Shown here: piece after piece, positions 55,686 through 63,647 of the stretch | How the letters are laid out: each line of letters begins with the position of its first letter | Position numbering within the stretch: position 1 is the stretch's first letter | Source: an uncultured Lachnospiraceae bacterium | GTDB taxonomy: Bacteria > Bacillota > Clostridia > Lachnospirales > Lachnospiraceae | Reading direction: 5' to 3' | Length of the DNA: 64,000 bases | Assembly: GCA_947631685.1 (NCBI GenBank) | Contig: CANRMI010000002.1 | Location: 62,001 to 126,000, forward strand | Made by a program: the position numbers and the translations under genes | Notes under the pieces: generated by a model | The model's database searches: none | The model's input: the letters and a program-made list of their open reading frames with translations, nothing else | Told to the model about the DNA's origin: nothing

Positions 55686-56876
55686 ATGTATAAAGCTTTT
55701 TTGATAAAATACGCTGAGATAGGCGTGAAAGGGAGAAACCGGTATTTATTTGAGGACGCGCTTGCCACCCAGATAAAGTACGCCCTGAAAAAATGCGAAG
55801 GAGAGTTCAAGGTTTCCAAAACCCAGGGACGCATTTATGTGGATGCCCTGACGGAATTTGACTATGACGAGACAGTGGCGCGTTTAAAACAGGTATTCGG
55901 TATTTCCGGCATATGCCCGGTGGTATATGTGGAAGACGAAGGCTTTGAAAAGCTGTGTGAAGACGTGATCGCCTATATTGACAGCGTTTACCCGGAAAAG
56001 AACAGGACCTTTAAGGTGGTTTCCAGAAGGGCAAGGAAAAATTATCCGAAAGAGTCCATGGTGCTGAATGCGGACTTGGGAGAGGCTCTGTTGAACGCTT
56101 ATCCCGAAATGCGGGTGGACGTACACCATCCGGACATTATGCTCAATGTGGAGATCCGGGAAAAAATATATATTTATTCCGAAACCATTCCGGGGCCGGG
56201 AGGAATGCCTGTGGGAACGGGCGGCAAGGCCATGCTGCTGCTTTCCGGCGGCATTGACTCTCCGGTGGCCGGTTATATGATAGCGAAGCGCGGCGTCAAG
56301 CTGGACGCGGTTTATTTTCATGCGCCCCCCTATACCAGCGAAAGGGCAAAGCAGAAAGTGGTGGATCTGGCCCGCATTGTATCCCGGTATACGGGACCTG
56401 TTTATCTGCATGTGATCAACTTTACGGACATCCAGCTCTATATCTATGAAAAATGTCCCCATGAAGAACTTACGATCATTATGCGCCGTTATATGATGCG
56501 GATCGCGGAGACGCTGGCGGAGAGGACGGAGTGCCTGGGGCTTGTGACGGGGGAGAGCATCGGACAGGTGGCTTCCCAGACCATGCACAGTCTGGCCGCT
56601 ACCAATGAAGTCTGCCATCTGCCGGTTTACAGACCTTTGATCGGTTTCGATAAGCTGGATATTGTGGATGTGGCGGAAAAAATAGGCACCTATGAAACGT
56701 CCATTCTTCCCTTTGAGGACTGCTGCACCATTTTTGTGGCGAAGCATCCCGTGACGAAACCGAACTTAAAGATCATACGCAGGCATGAGCAGAATCTGGG
56801 AGAAAAGATAGAAGAACTGGTGCAGACCGCGTTAGATACGGACGAGCTCATTGTGGTCAGTGACGCTTCCGTTTAA
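55686..56876 (+). CDS. thiI: tRNA 4-thiouridine synthase ThiI
   Basis: A 396-residue ThiI that thiolates U8 in tRNA. The ferredoxin-like and THUMP domains (1-165) start MYKAFLIKYAEIGVKG, and the PP-loop ATP-pyrophosphatase motif is LLLSGGIDSPVAGYMI. The length shows no C-terminal rhodanese domain, so the persulfide must come by another route; the desulfurase encoded upstream is the likely donor. A bidirectional terminator follows. Confidence 0.96.
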   Translation: MYKAFLIKYAEIGVKGRNRYLFEDALATQIKYALKKCEGEFKVSKTQGRIYVDALTEFDYDETVARLKQVFGISGICPVVYVEDEGFEKLCEDVIAYIDSVYPEKNRTFKVVSRRARKNYPKESMVLNADLGEALLNAYPEMRVDVHHPDIMLNVEIREKIYIYSETIPGPGGMPVGTGGKAMLLLSGGIDSPVAGYMIAKRGVKLDAVYFHAPPYTSERAKQKVVDLARIVSRYTGPVYLHVINFTDIQLYIYEKCPHEELTIIMRRYMMRIAETLAERTECLGLVTGESIGQVASQTMHSLAATNEVCHLPVYRPLIGFDKLDIVDVAEKIGTYETSILPFEDCCTIFVAKHPVTKPNLKIIRRHEQNLGEKIEELVQTALDTDELIVVSDASV

Positions 56877-56913
56877 GAACCGTCTCTGGGGAGGAAAAGG
56901 ATCAGGAAAGGAA

Positions 56914-56966
56914 ACAAAAAAAGAACACCCTGAAAGCTTCAAGGTGTCCTGTTTCCTTTTTTGATT
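56914..56966. terminator. Bidirectional terminator between thiI and the HPr-like gene
   Basis: ACACC plus TGAA (from 56925) pair with TTCA plus GGTGT (to 56947) with a mismatched C/A. T-rich runs flank both sides (56957-56962 on plus; the A run 56916-56922 is T on minus), so it can stop the convergent transcripts from both sides. Confidence 0.75.
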
Positions 56967-56986
56967 ACATCTGTATGTAAGAAGTA

Positions 56987-57217
56987 TTACAGCAGATAGG
57001 GCTTCAATGCAGCCATAACGTCATCAATGCTCTCTTCCGCATGGATATTTAAGTCGATAGGCTTGGAAAGATCCAGGCTGAAAATACCCATGATAGATTT
57101 CGCATCGATTACATATCTGCCGGATACGAGGTCAAAATCGTAATCAAACTTTGTAATATCATTAACAAAAGATTTTACTTTGTCAATGGAGTTTAAGGAA
57201 ATCTGTACTGTTTTCAT
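56987..57217 (-). CDS. HPr-like protein without His15
   Basis: A 76-residue HPr-fold protein. Near position 15, where HPr carries the PTS histidine in GLHARPAA, this one has DKVKSFVND with no histidine. It keeps AKSIMGIFSLDL with Ser41 as the serine equivalent of Ser46. So it cannot work in sugar phosphotransfer but might be an HprK target. It is smaller than the Crh-like protein at 20779-21045 and differs in most residues. GGAGGTAATT precedes the ATG; it stands alone on the minus strand. No function is known to me. Confidence 0.8.
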   Translation of the reverse strand: MKTVQISLNSIDKVKSFVNDITKFDYDFDLVSGRYVIDAKSIMGIFSLDLSKPIDLNIHAEESIDDVMAALKPYLL

Positions 57218-57255
57218 TGGAATTACCTCCTTACTTATTCATGCTTCATGACTTC

Positions 57256-57284
57256 ATATTACTGGGTTTAACCGCAAAAGTCAA
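57256..57284 (-). promoter_or_regulatory. Promoter of the HPr-like gene
   Basis: On the minus strand TTGACT (57284-57279) and TAATAT (57261-57256) with 17-base spacing. Confidence 0.7.
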
Positions 57285-57317
57285 TGATAAAACCGTACAA
57301 ATTTCGAAAGGAATACT

Positions 57318-58697
57318 ATGAAAAGTGTAGCACTACACAATCTGGGCTGCAAAGTGAACGCCTATGAGATGGACATTATGCAACAAATCCTGGAAGAAAA
57401 GGGCTATGTTATTGTACCATTTCATGAGAAGGCGGATATTTATATCATCAATACCTGCACCGTGACCAATATCGCGGACAGAAAGAGCAGGCAGATGCTG
57501 CATCAGGCCCGGGCCAGAAATCCGCAGGCCATAGTGGTGGCAGCAGGCTGTTACGTGCAGACCGGCGGCAGAGAGGCGGCAGGGGACGCAGCTGTGGATC
57601 TGGTGGTAGGCAACAATAAAAAGCGAGAGATTGCCGATATTCTGGAGGAGTTCTTCAAAAACAGGGAGAACGCGCCGAAAGACGAAGAGATTGCGGACAT
57701 AAATGGCAGCTGTGATTACGAAGAGGCTAAACTGCGCAGAACGGCCGGACATACCAGGGCCTATATCAAGATCCAGGATGGCTGCAACCAGTTCTGCTCT
57801 TACTGCATTATCCCCTATGCCAGAGGGCGTGTGCGCAGCCGCAGATGGGAGGACATCTGGCAGGAAATGGAGGGCCTGGCGGCAGCCGGGTATCGGGAAG
57901 TGGTCTTTACCGGCATCCATATCAGCTCCTATGGACTGGATCTGGATGATGAGGCATGGAAAAAAGGGGAAAGCGTAACCAAAAAGCGGGAGGACGGCAG
58001 CAGGGACTATACCGGAAAAAGCAAGCTGTTAGACCTGTTAGAAAGAGTACAGGATGTGGAGGGCGTGGAGCGGATCCGTCTGGGCTCTTTAGAGCCCCGT
58101 ATCATTACGGAAAACGCGGCCAAAAGGCTGGCTGCCATGCCCAAGGTCTGCCCCCATTTTCATCTTTCCCTGCAGAGCGGATGCGATGAAACCTTAAAAA
58201 GAATGAATAGGCATTATACCACGGGTGAATACTTACAATGTGTGAATTATCTGCGCGGCGTATATGAGGATCCTGCCATTACCACGGATGTGATCGTGGG
58301 ATTCCCCGGAGAAACCGAAGAGGAATTTGCGCGTACGCGGGCTTTTTTGAAAGAAGCCGCGTTGTATGAAATACATATCTTCAGGTATTCGGAAAGAAAA
58401 GGCACCGTGGCGGCCGGGCTGCCTGGACGGGTGCCGGAGGCTGTGCGGGCAGAGAGAAGCGGGCGCCTGTTTGCGCTGGAACAGGAGCTTTCCGCGGCGT
58501 TTCGCGGATCGTACATAGGGAAGGAAACGGAAGTGCTCTTTGAGGAGAAGAAAGAGATCAGGGGAAAAAGGTACTGGATTGGGCACACGCCCCAGTATCT
58601 GCGGGCGGCCTTTTGTACGGACGAAAATATGCAGAACCGCGTCCGTAAGGGTCGGCTGACGGGGTTCCTGGAGGAAGAACTCCTGTTAATGGAATAA
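57318..58697 (+). CDS. mtaB: tRNA t6A37 methylthiotransferase MtaB
   Basis: A 459-residue radical SAM enzyme that adds a methylthio group to t6A37 in tRNA. The N-terminal cluster domain starts LHNLGCKVNAYEMD and has INTCTVTN; the radical SAM motif is CNQFCSYCIIPYARG, and the TRAM domain ends the protein. The GCKVN start separates it from MiaB (GCQMN). It lies alone after the HPr-like promoter region. It is preceded by AAAGGAA. Confidence 0.94.
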   Translation: MKSVALHNLGCKVNAYEMDIMQQILEEKGYVIVPFHEKADIYIINTCTVTNIADRKSRQMLHQARARNPQAIVVAAGCYVQTGGREAAGDAAVDLVVGNNKKREIADILEEFFKNRENAPKDEEIADINGSCDYEEAKLRRTAGHTRAYIKIQDGCNQFCSYCIIPYARGRVRSRRWEDIWQEMEGLAAAGYREVVFTGIHISSYGLDLDDEAWKKGESVTKKREDGSRDYTGKSKLLDLLERVQDVEGVERIRLGSLEPRIITENAAKRLAAMPKVCPHFHLSLQSGCDETLKRMNRHYTTGEYLQCVNYLRGVYEDPAITTDVIVGFPGETEEEFARTRAFLKEAALYEIHIFRYSERKGTVAAGLPGRVPEAVRAERSGRLFALEQELSAAFRGSYIGKETEVLFEEKKEIRGKRYWIGHTPQYLRAAFCTDENMQNRVRKGRLTGFLEEELLLME

Positions 58698-58724
58698 AGA
58701 TTTAGGAAAGTTTTCCCTCGCAGG

Positions 58725-58753
58725 TTGAATTTTGGGAAAAGATAGGGTAAGAT
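58725..58753 (+). promoter_or_regulatory. Promoter of the ireB operon
   Basis: TTGAAT (58725-58730) and TAAGAT (58748-58753) with 17-base spacing. Confidence 0.5.
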
Positions 58754-58780
58754 AAAATAGAATAAGAAAGGGTGACCGGC

Positions 58781-59044
58781 ATGCAGGATTTAGGCAATAC
58801 ACAATATTTTAAAGTACAGACGGAACCGGAGACGGGCGTGAAGGTAGTGCTTTCCACGGTCTATGAAGCACTGACGGAGAAAGGCTATAATCCCGTGAAC
58901 CAGATCGTAGGGTATATCATGAGCGGGGACCCTACCTACATTACCAGCCATAAAAATGCCCGCAGCCTGATCATGAAGGTGGAACGGGACGAGCTGGTGG
59001 AGGAGCTTTTGACGGAGTACATCCGCAATGCCCATTGGAACTGA
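58781..59044 (+). CDS. ireB: IreB family regulatory phosphoprotein
   Basis: An 87-residue protein of the UPF0297/IreB family. In Enterococcus IreB is phosphorylated on N-terminal threonines by the Ser/Thr kinase IreK and controls cephalosporin resistance. Here GNTQYFKVQ holds a threonine at the matching place. GYIMSGDPTYITSHKNAR is the family core. I start at ATG 58781, with AGAAAGG nearby; GTG 58772 is less likely. ruvX follows after 12 bases, as in other Firmicutes. No kinase is in the window. Confidence 0.92.
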   Translation: MQDLGNTQYFKVQTEPETGVKVVLSTVYEALTEKGYNPVNQIVGYIMSGDPTYITSHKNARSLIMKVERDELVEELLTEYIRNAHWN

Positions 59045-59056
59045 CGGGAGATATAC

Positions 59057-59512
59057 ATGAGGATCATGGGATTGGATTTCGGCGCCAAAACGGTTGGCGT
59101 TGCCATAAGCGACTCCTTGCTGCTTACGGCCCAGGGGATTGAGATCATACGCAGGGAAGAAGAGAATAAACTGCGTCGTACCCTGGCGAGGATAGAAGAA
59201 CTGATTTTGGAGTACCAGGTGGAGGAAATCGTACTGGGGCTTCCCAGACACATGAATAATACGGAAGGCGCGCGGGTGGAACTGACCATGGAGTTTAAGG
59301 ACAAACTGGAGCGGCGCACCGGCCTGCCCGTTGTGCTGTGGGACGAGAGACTGACGACTGTAGCGGCGGATAAAGCCATGCTGGAAGCGGGATTGAACCG
59401 GACTGAGCGGAAGGCGCATGTGGATAAGATAGCGGCCTGTCTGATCCTGCAGGGTTATCTGGATATGCGCGGTATGCAAAAGCAGGAGAAGCAGGAGCGG
59501 AAGCCGTTTTAG
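59057..59512 (+). CDS. ruvX: Holliday junction resolvase-like protein RuvX (YqgF)
   Basis: A 151-residue RNase H-fold protein of the YqgF family, implicated in 16S rRNA 5' maturation and in DNA junction processing. The N-terminal [14 protein letters not shown] holds the first catalytic aspartate, [13 protein letters not shown] holds the middle motif, and DERLTTVAA the second acidic site. It lies in the ireB-ruvX-DUF1292 order. Confidence 0.94.
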   Translation: MRIMGLDFGAKTVGVAISDSLLLTAQGIEIIRREEENKLRRTLARIEELILEYQVEEIVLGLPRHMNNTEGARVELTMEFKDKLERRTGLPVVLWDERLTTVAADKAMLEAGLNRTERKAHVDKIAACLILQGYLDMRGMQKQEKQERKPF

Positions 59513-59529
59513 GGCGGAATGAGAGGAAA

Positions 59530-59790
59530 ATGGAGAAGATTACGTTTTTTCCCGACAAAGACGAGAGCGGGAGTGTGGAGTTTTATGTACTGGAGCAGAC
59601 CAGGCTGGGCGGAACGGACTATATTTTGGTAACGGATACGGAAGACGGGGACGGTGAGGCCCTGATCTTAAAGGATACTTCTCCAGAGGGAGCTGAAGAA
59701 GGCGTCTACGCTGTTGTGGAGGACGAAGAGGAGCTGCAGGCGGTAGCGCAGGTTTTTCAGAGCATGATGGAAGACGTAACATTGGAATGA
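59530..59790 (+). CDS. DUF1292 family protein
   Basis: An 86-residue acidic protein of the DUF1292/UPF0473 family. KITFFPDKDESGSVEFYVLEQ and the run of acidic residues fit the family; the function is unknown. It follows ruvX after 17 bases, the same order as B. subtilis yrzB after yrrK. Confidence 0.85.
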   Translation: MEKITFFPDKDESGSVEFYVLEQTRLGGTDYILVTDTEDGDGEALILKDTSPEGAEEGVYAVVEDEEELQAVAQVFQSMMEDVTLE

Positions 59791-59809
59791 TATTTGTGGA
59801 GGTAATTTT

Positions 59810-61489
59810 TTGAAGAAAAAGGAAAAAGAGAATAACGGAAGTTCCAGGCTGAAGATCATACCCTTAGGCGGCCTAGAACAGATTGGTATGAACATTACTG
59901 CCTTTGAGTACGAGGACAGTATTGTTGTGGTGGACTGCGGTTTGTCATTTCCGGCGGACGATATGCTGGGGATCGATCTGGTAATTCCCGACGTGTGTTA
60001 TCTGGAGGAGAATCTGGATAAGGTCAAGGGCTTTGTGATCACCCACGGCCATGAGGACCATATCGGAGCGCTCCCCTATGTGCTGCGCCGGATCAACGTA
60101 CCCATTTACGCGACAAAGCTGACAATGGGCATCATAGAGAACAAATTAAAGGAGCACGAGCTGGAGAACGTCACCAAGCGCAAGGTGATCAAGTTCGGCC
60201 AGTCCGTAAATCTCGGCCAGTTCCGGATCGAGTTTATCAAGACCAACCACAGCATTGTGGACGCGGCCGCGCTGGCCATCTATTCTCCCGCTGGAGTGGT
60301 GGTGCATACGGGAGATTTCAAGGTGGATTACACCCCGGTATTCGGGGATGCCATTGATCTGCAGCGTTTCGCGGAGATAGGCAGAAAGGGCGTGCTGGCC
60401 CTGATGTGCGACTCCACCAATGCGGAGAGACCGGGCTTTACGCCCTCCGAGAAAACAGTGGGAAAAACCTTTGACACCTTGTTCGCGGACCACAAGCACA
60501 CCCGTATTTTTGTGGCGACCTTTGCTTCCAATGTGGACAGGGTGCAGCAGATCATCAATACGGCCTATAAGTTTGGGCGAAAAGTGGTAGTGGAAGGCCG
60601 GAGCATGGTCAATATCATTGAGACGGCGGCGGAACTGGGCTATCTGAATATTCCGGATAAGACGCTCATCAATATGGACCAGCTCAAAAATTATCCCTAT
60701 GAGCAGCAGGTCATCATTACCACGGGCAGCCAGGGGGAAAGCATGGCGGCTTTATCCCGCATGGCCTCCGATATGCACAAAAAGATCACGATCGGCGCGG
60801 GAGATACGGTTATTTTTTCCTCCAATCCCATTCCGGGAAATGAGAAAGCGGTAACCAAGGTCATCAACGAGCTTTTCCGCAAGGGCGCGGATGTGATCTT
60901 TCAGGATACCCACGTTTCGGGACATGCCTGCCAAGAGGAGATCAAGCTGCTCTACACCCTGGTAAAGCCCCGGTATGCCATTCCCGTACACGGTGAATAC
61001 AAGCATCTGCGGGCACAGGCCAAGATAGCGGAGGAGCTGGGAATCGAGAAAGAAAATATTTTTATCCTGTCCTCAGGAGATGTGCTGGAGCTTTCGGAGG
61101 AGAAAGCGGCCGTGACCGGCAAGGTGCCGGTGGGCTCGATCTTAGTGGACGGTCTGGGCGTGGGCGACGTAGGAAATGTGGTACTCAGGGACAGGCAGCA
61201 TCTGGCGGAAGACGGCATCCTGATCGTGGTAACGGCACTGGACGAGGCCGGCAATATGATCGTTTCCGGGCCCGATATTGTGTCCAGGGGTTTTGTATAT
61301 GTGAAAGAATCTGACGAACTGTTGGAAGAGGCCAGAATGATTGTGCAGAATGCTATGGAAGATCTGGTGGACAGGGGGATTACCGACTGGGGCAAGCTGA
61401 AAGCGGCTACGAAGGACGTGCTTTCGGAGTATGTGTGGAAAAAGACCAAACGGCGTCCCATGATACTTCCCATTATCATGGAAGTGTAG
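59810..61489 (+). CDS. rnj: Ribonuclease J
   Basis: A 559-residue metallo-beta-lactamase/beta-CASP RNase that acts on mRNA and rRNA as 5' exo- and endonuclease. The metal site is ITHGHEDHIGA; LKIIPLGGLEQIGMN starts the catalytic domain; the beta-CASP block ends with HVSGHACQEE and VHGEYKHL. The C-terminal domain ends KRRPMILPIIMEV. It starts with TTG after a strong GTGGAGG. The tail is basic at the N terminus (KKKEKEN). Confidence 0.94.
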   Translation: MKKKEKENNGSSRLKIIPLGGLEQIGMNITAFEYEDSIVVVDCGLSFPADDMLGIDLVIPDVCYLEENLDKVKGFVITHGHEDHIGALPYVLRRINVPIYATKLTMGIIENKLKEHELENVTKRKVIKFGQSVNLGQFRIEFIKTNHSIVDAAALAIYSPAGVVVHTGDFKVDYTPVFGDAIDLQRFAEIGRKGVLALMCDSTNAERPGFTPSEKTVGKTFDTLFADHKHTRIFVATFASNVDRVQQIINTAYKFGRKVVVEGRSMVNIIETAAELGYLNIPDKTLINMDQLKNYPYEQQVIITTGSQGESMAALSRMASDMHKKITIGAGDTVIFSSNPIPGNEKAVTKVINELFRKGADVIFQDTHVSGHACQEEIKLLYTLVKPRYAIPVHGEYKHLRAQAKIAEELGIEKENIFILSSGDVLELSEEKAAVTGKVPVGSILVDGLGVGDVGNVVLRDRQHLAEDGILIVVTALDEAGNMIVSGPDIVSRGFVYVKESDELLEEARMIVQNAMEDLVDRGITDWGKLKAATKDVLSEYVWKKTKRRPMILPIIMEV

Positions 61490-61526
61490 AGGTAAGATAC
61501 AGCAGCAAAGGAAGGACTGACAGAGA

Positions 61527-61853
61527 ATGGAAGAATGGGAACGGGCAGTGGAACATCTGGTTGTAACCATTAGGAACACAAAACAGTACAGAGCGTATGA
61601 GCGGGAAAAGGAAAAGGTAAACCGTTTCCCTGAGCTGAAAGCGCAGATCGACGCCTACAGGATACGTAATTTTGAAATTCAGAATATGAGCAACGACGAG
61701 GAACTCTTTTTTAAAATAGAAGAATTTGAAAAAGAGTATGAGAAATTTCGGGAAAATCCTATTGTAGCGGATTTTCTCGCGGCAGAGTTAAGTCTTTGCA
61801 GGCTGATCCAGAACATGAACGCCAAAATAACGGCGGGATTGGATTTTGAATAG
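61527..61853 (+). CDS. YlbF/YmcA family protein
   Basis: A 108-residue helical protein of the YlbF/YmcA family (DUF964). The pattern EWERAVEHLVVTIRNTKQY, FPELKAQIDAYRIRNFE, and ADFLAAELSLCRLIQNM fits the conserved helices. In B. subtilis YlbF with YmcA and YaaT helps RNase Y process operon mRNAs, so the place next to an RNase gene makes sense. A partner YmcA or YaaT is not in the window. Confidence 0.82.
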   Translation: MEEWERAVEHLVVTIRNTKQYRAYEREKEKVNRFPELKAQIDAYRIRNFEIQNMSNDEELFFKIEEFEKEYEKFRENPIVADFLAAELSLCRLIQNMNAKITAGLDFE

Positions 61854-61872
61854 GAAAGGCAAGGGTGCTGAT

Positions 61873-62364
61873 ATGAATACCAAGCAGATGATAATGGCTG
61901 TTCTGGGAATGATCTTTAAAGTAGCCGTTACAATTATCGTAGTAGTTTTTGTCTATAAGGCGGCTCTGACGGCTTATGATTACGGCTATCGTATCTTCCA
62001 GGAGCCTCCGGTATCCGCGCAGCCCGGTATCGATATGCAGGTGGACATTACCGTTGGGAAGAGTCCTCTGCAGGTGGGTGAGATACTGGAAGCCAAAGGT
62101 TTGATCCGGGACGCGAAGCTTTTTTATATCCAGAATCTGCTTTCCCAATACAAAGATAAGATGCAGGCGGGTTCTTATACCTTAAATACCTCCATGACCA
62201 TGCAGGAGATGATGGCGGTGATGTCTGTAGTGGACGAGGAAACGGAAGAGCCGTCCACGGAAGGTGGTTCCGGAGGAAATCTTCCTGAGGAGGGAGCTGG
62301 CGAGGACGAACAGTCTAATGATGAGCAGCCTGCGGAAACGGATGTGGAAAATGATAACGAATGA
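61873..62364 (+). CDS. Short MltG-like membrane protein without the lytic domain
   Basis: A 163-residue protein with one membrane helix (about 12-35) and a LysM-like segment (about 50-105: DITVGKSPLQVGEILEAKGLIRD, MQAGSYTLNTSMTMQEMM) that matches the N-terminal part of the endolytic transglycosylase MltG. The catalytic domain with the glutamate is missing; instead there is an acidic Gly/Glu-rich tail. The position in the ireB operon is that of mltG. It may thus be a degenerate or regulatory version. ATG 61873 has AAGGGTG upstream; the next start overlaps its end by 14 bases. Confidence 0.72.
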   Translation: MNTKQMIMAVLGMIFKVAVTIIVVVFVYKAALTAYDYGYRIFQEPPVSAQPGIDMQVDITVGKSPLQVGEILEAKGLIRDAKLFYIQNLLSQYKDKMQAGSYTLNTSMTMQEMMAVMSVVDEETEEPSTEGGSGGNLPEEGAGEDEQSNDEQPAETDVENDNE

Positions 62365-63637
62365 CAGAATGATTGCCTTTATTGATTCTTTCGATAAAGG
62401 CAATACGCCTTTTTTGAACCAAATAGAAAAAGAAGCCAAGGCTGCGAGGATACCGATCATCCGGCCGGCCACACAGAAGCTGCTCCGTTTTCTCATGGCC
62501 GCAAAGCGTCCCCTGCGCATACTGGAGGTGGGAACCGCAGTGGGATTTTCCGCTCTGCTTATGAGTGAATACGCGCCGAAAGGCTGCCGTATCACCACCA
62601 TAGAGAAATACGAGAAGAGGATTCCCGCCGCCAGAGAAAATTTCAGGCGGGCAGGCAGAGAGGAAACTATTACCCTCTTAGAGGGGGACGCCGCGAAGGT
62701 GCTGCAGGAGCTGCAGGGAACCTATGATTTTATCTTTATGGATGCCGCCAAGGGACAGTATATCCATTTTTTGCCCCATGTGCTGCGGCTGCTGGCGCCG
62801 GAAGGGATGCTGGTTTCGGACAATGTGCTGCAGGACGGGGACGTGCTGGAATCCCGGTTTGCCGTTACCCGCCGCAACCGCACCATACACGCCCGTATGC
62901 GGGAATACTTATATACGCTGACTCATGACGCGGAGCTGGAGACGGTGATCCTGCCTGTGGGGGACGGTATATCCCTTACCGTCAAAAAGCAGGAACAAAA
63001 GGAAGCCTGGCGGCTGGAAAAAGAAAAACTGGTGGAGGAATACCGGCAGGCCAACCGGAGTGCCTTGCGGGGGCAGGTGGTCTGCACAGGCTCTTCCCTT
63101 ATGGAAATGTTTCCCGTAGAGGAATGGGTAAAGGAACTGGGCGAAGAGGGACCTGTGGTCTATAACCGGGGCGTGGGAGGGTATACGACAAAAGATCTTC
63201 TGCCCATTCTGGATGTCTGCGTGCTGGATCTGGCGCCGAAAAAAGTATTTATCAATATCGGTACCAACGACTTAAATGACGAACAGGAACCCCTGGAGGA
63301 GATCATGAGGCGCTATGAGGAGATCCTGAATGTCATTGAGAGGAGTCTGCCGGAAACCACAATCTACCTCATGGCTTATTATCCCGTGAACTATGAGGCG
63401 GCTTCGGAGAAAATGAAGCCCTGCCTGCGGATACGGACCAATGAAAAAATAGATCAGGCGAATAAAGAGGTGGAGAAGCTGGCGCAAAAACACGGTCTGC
63501 GCTACATCGATCTGAATGCTCCCCTGCGGGATGAACAGGGAAGGCTGAAAGCGGAATATACCACGGAAGGTATGCATATCCGTCCGGAGGGCTATCGGGC
63601 TGTTTTTCCGGAATTTATGGCATATGTACGGGAATGA
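62351..63637 (+). CDS. TrmR-type O-methyltransferase fused to an SGNH hydrolase
   Basis: A 428-residue fusion without a frame break. Residues 1 to about 210 are a TrmR/YrrM-type SAM O-methyltransferase: ILEVGTAVGFSALLMSE is motif I, FIFMDAAKGQY and MLVSDNVLQDG the later motifs. TrmR methylates 5-hydroxyuridine at tRNA position 34. From about 243 to the end lies an SGNH hydrolase: CTGSSLMEMFP (serine), NRGVGGYTT, NIGTNDLND and EGMHIRPEGY (His). The linker is charged. I start at ATG 62351, where a GGAAACGG is about eight bases upstream; ATG 62342 is possible. A U32 gene follows, matching the ho5U34/mo5U34 pathway. Confidence 0.85.
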   Translation: MITNDRMIAFIDSFDKGNTPFLNQIEKEAKAARIPIIRPATQKLLRFLMAAKRPLRILEVGTAVGFSALLMSEYAPKGCRITTIEKYEKRIPAARENFRRAGREETITLLEGDAAKVLQELQGTYDFIFMDAAKGQYIHFLPHVLRLLAPEGMLVSDNVLQDGDVLESRFAVTRRNRTIHARMREYLYTLTHDAELETVILPVGDGISLTVKKQEQKEAWRLEKEKLVEEYRQANRSALRGQVVCTGSSLMEMFPVEEWVKELGEEGPVVYNRGVGGYTTKDLLPILDVCVLDLAPKKVFINIGTNDLNDEQEPLEEIMRRYEEILNVIERSLPETTIYLMAYYPVNYEAASEKMKPCLRIRTNEKIDQANKEVEKLAQKHGLRYIDLNAPLRDEQGRLKAEYTTEGMHIRPEGYRAVFPEFMAYVRE

Positions 63638-63647
63638 GGAAAGCGCT

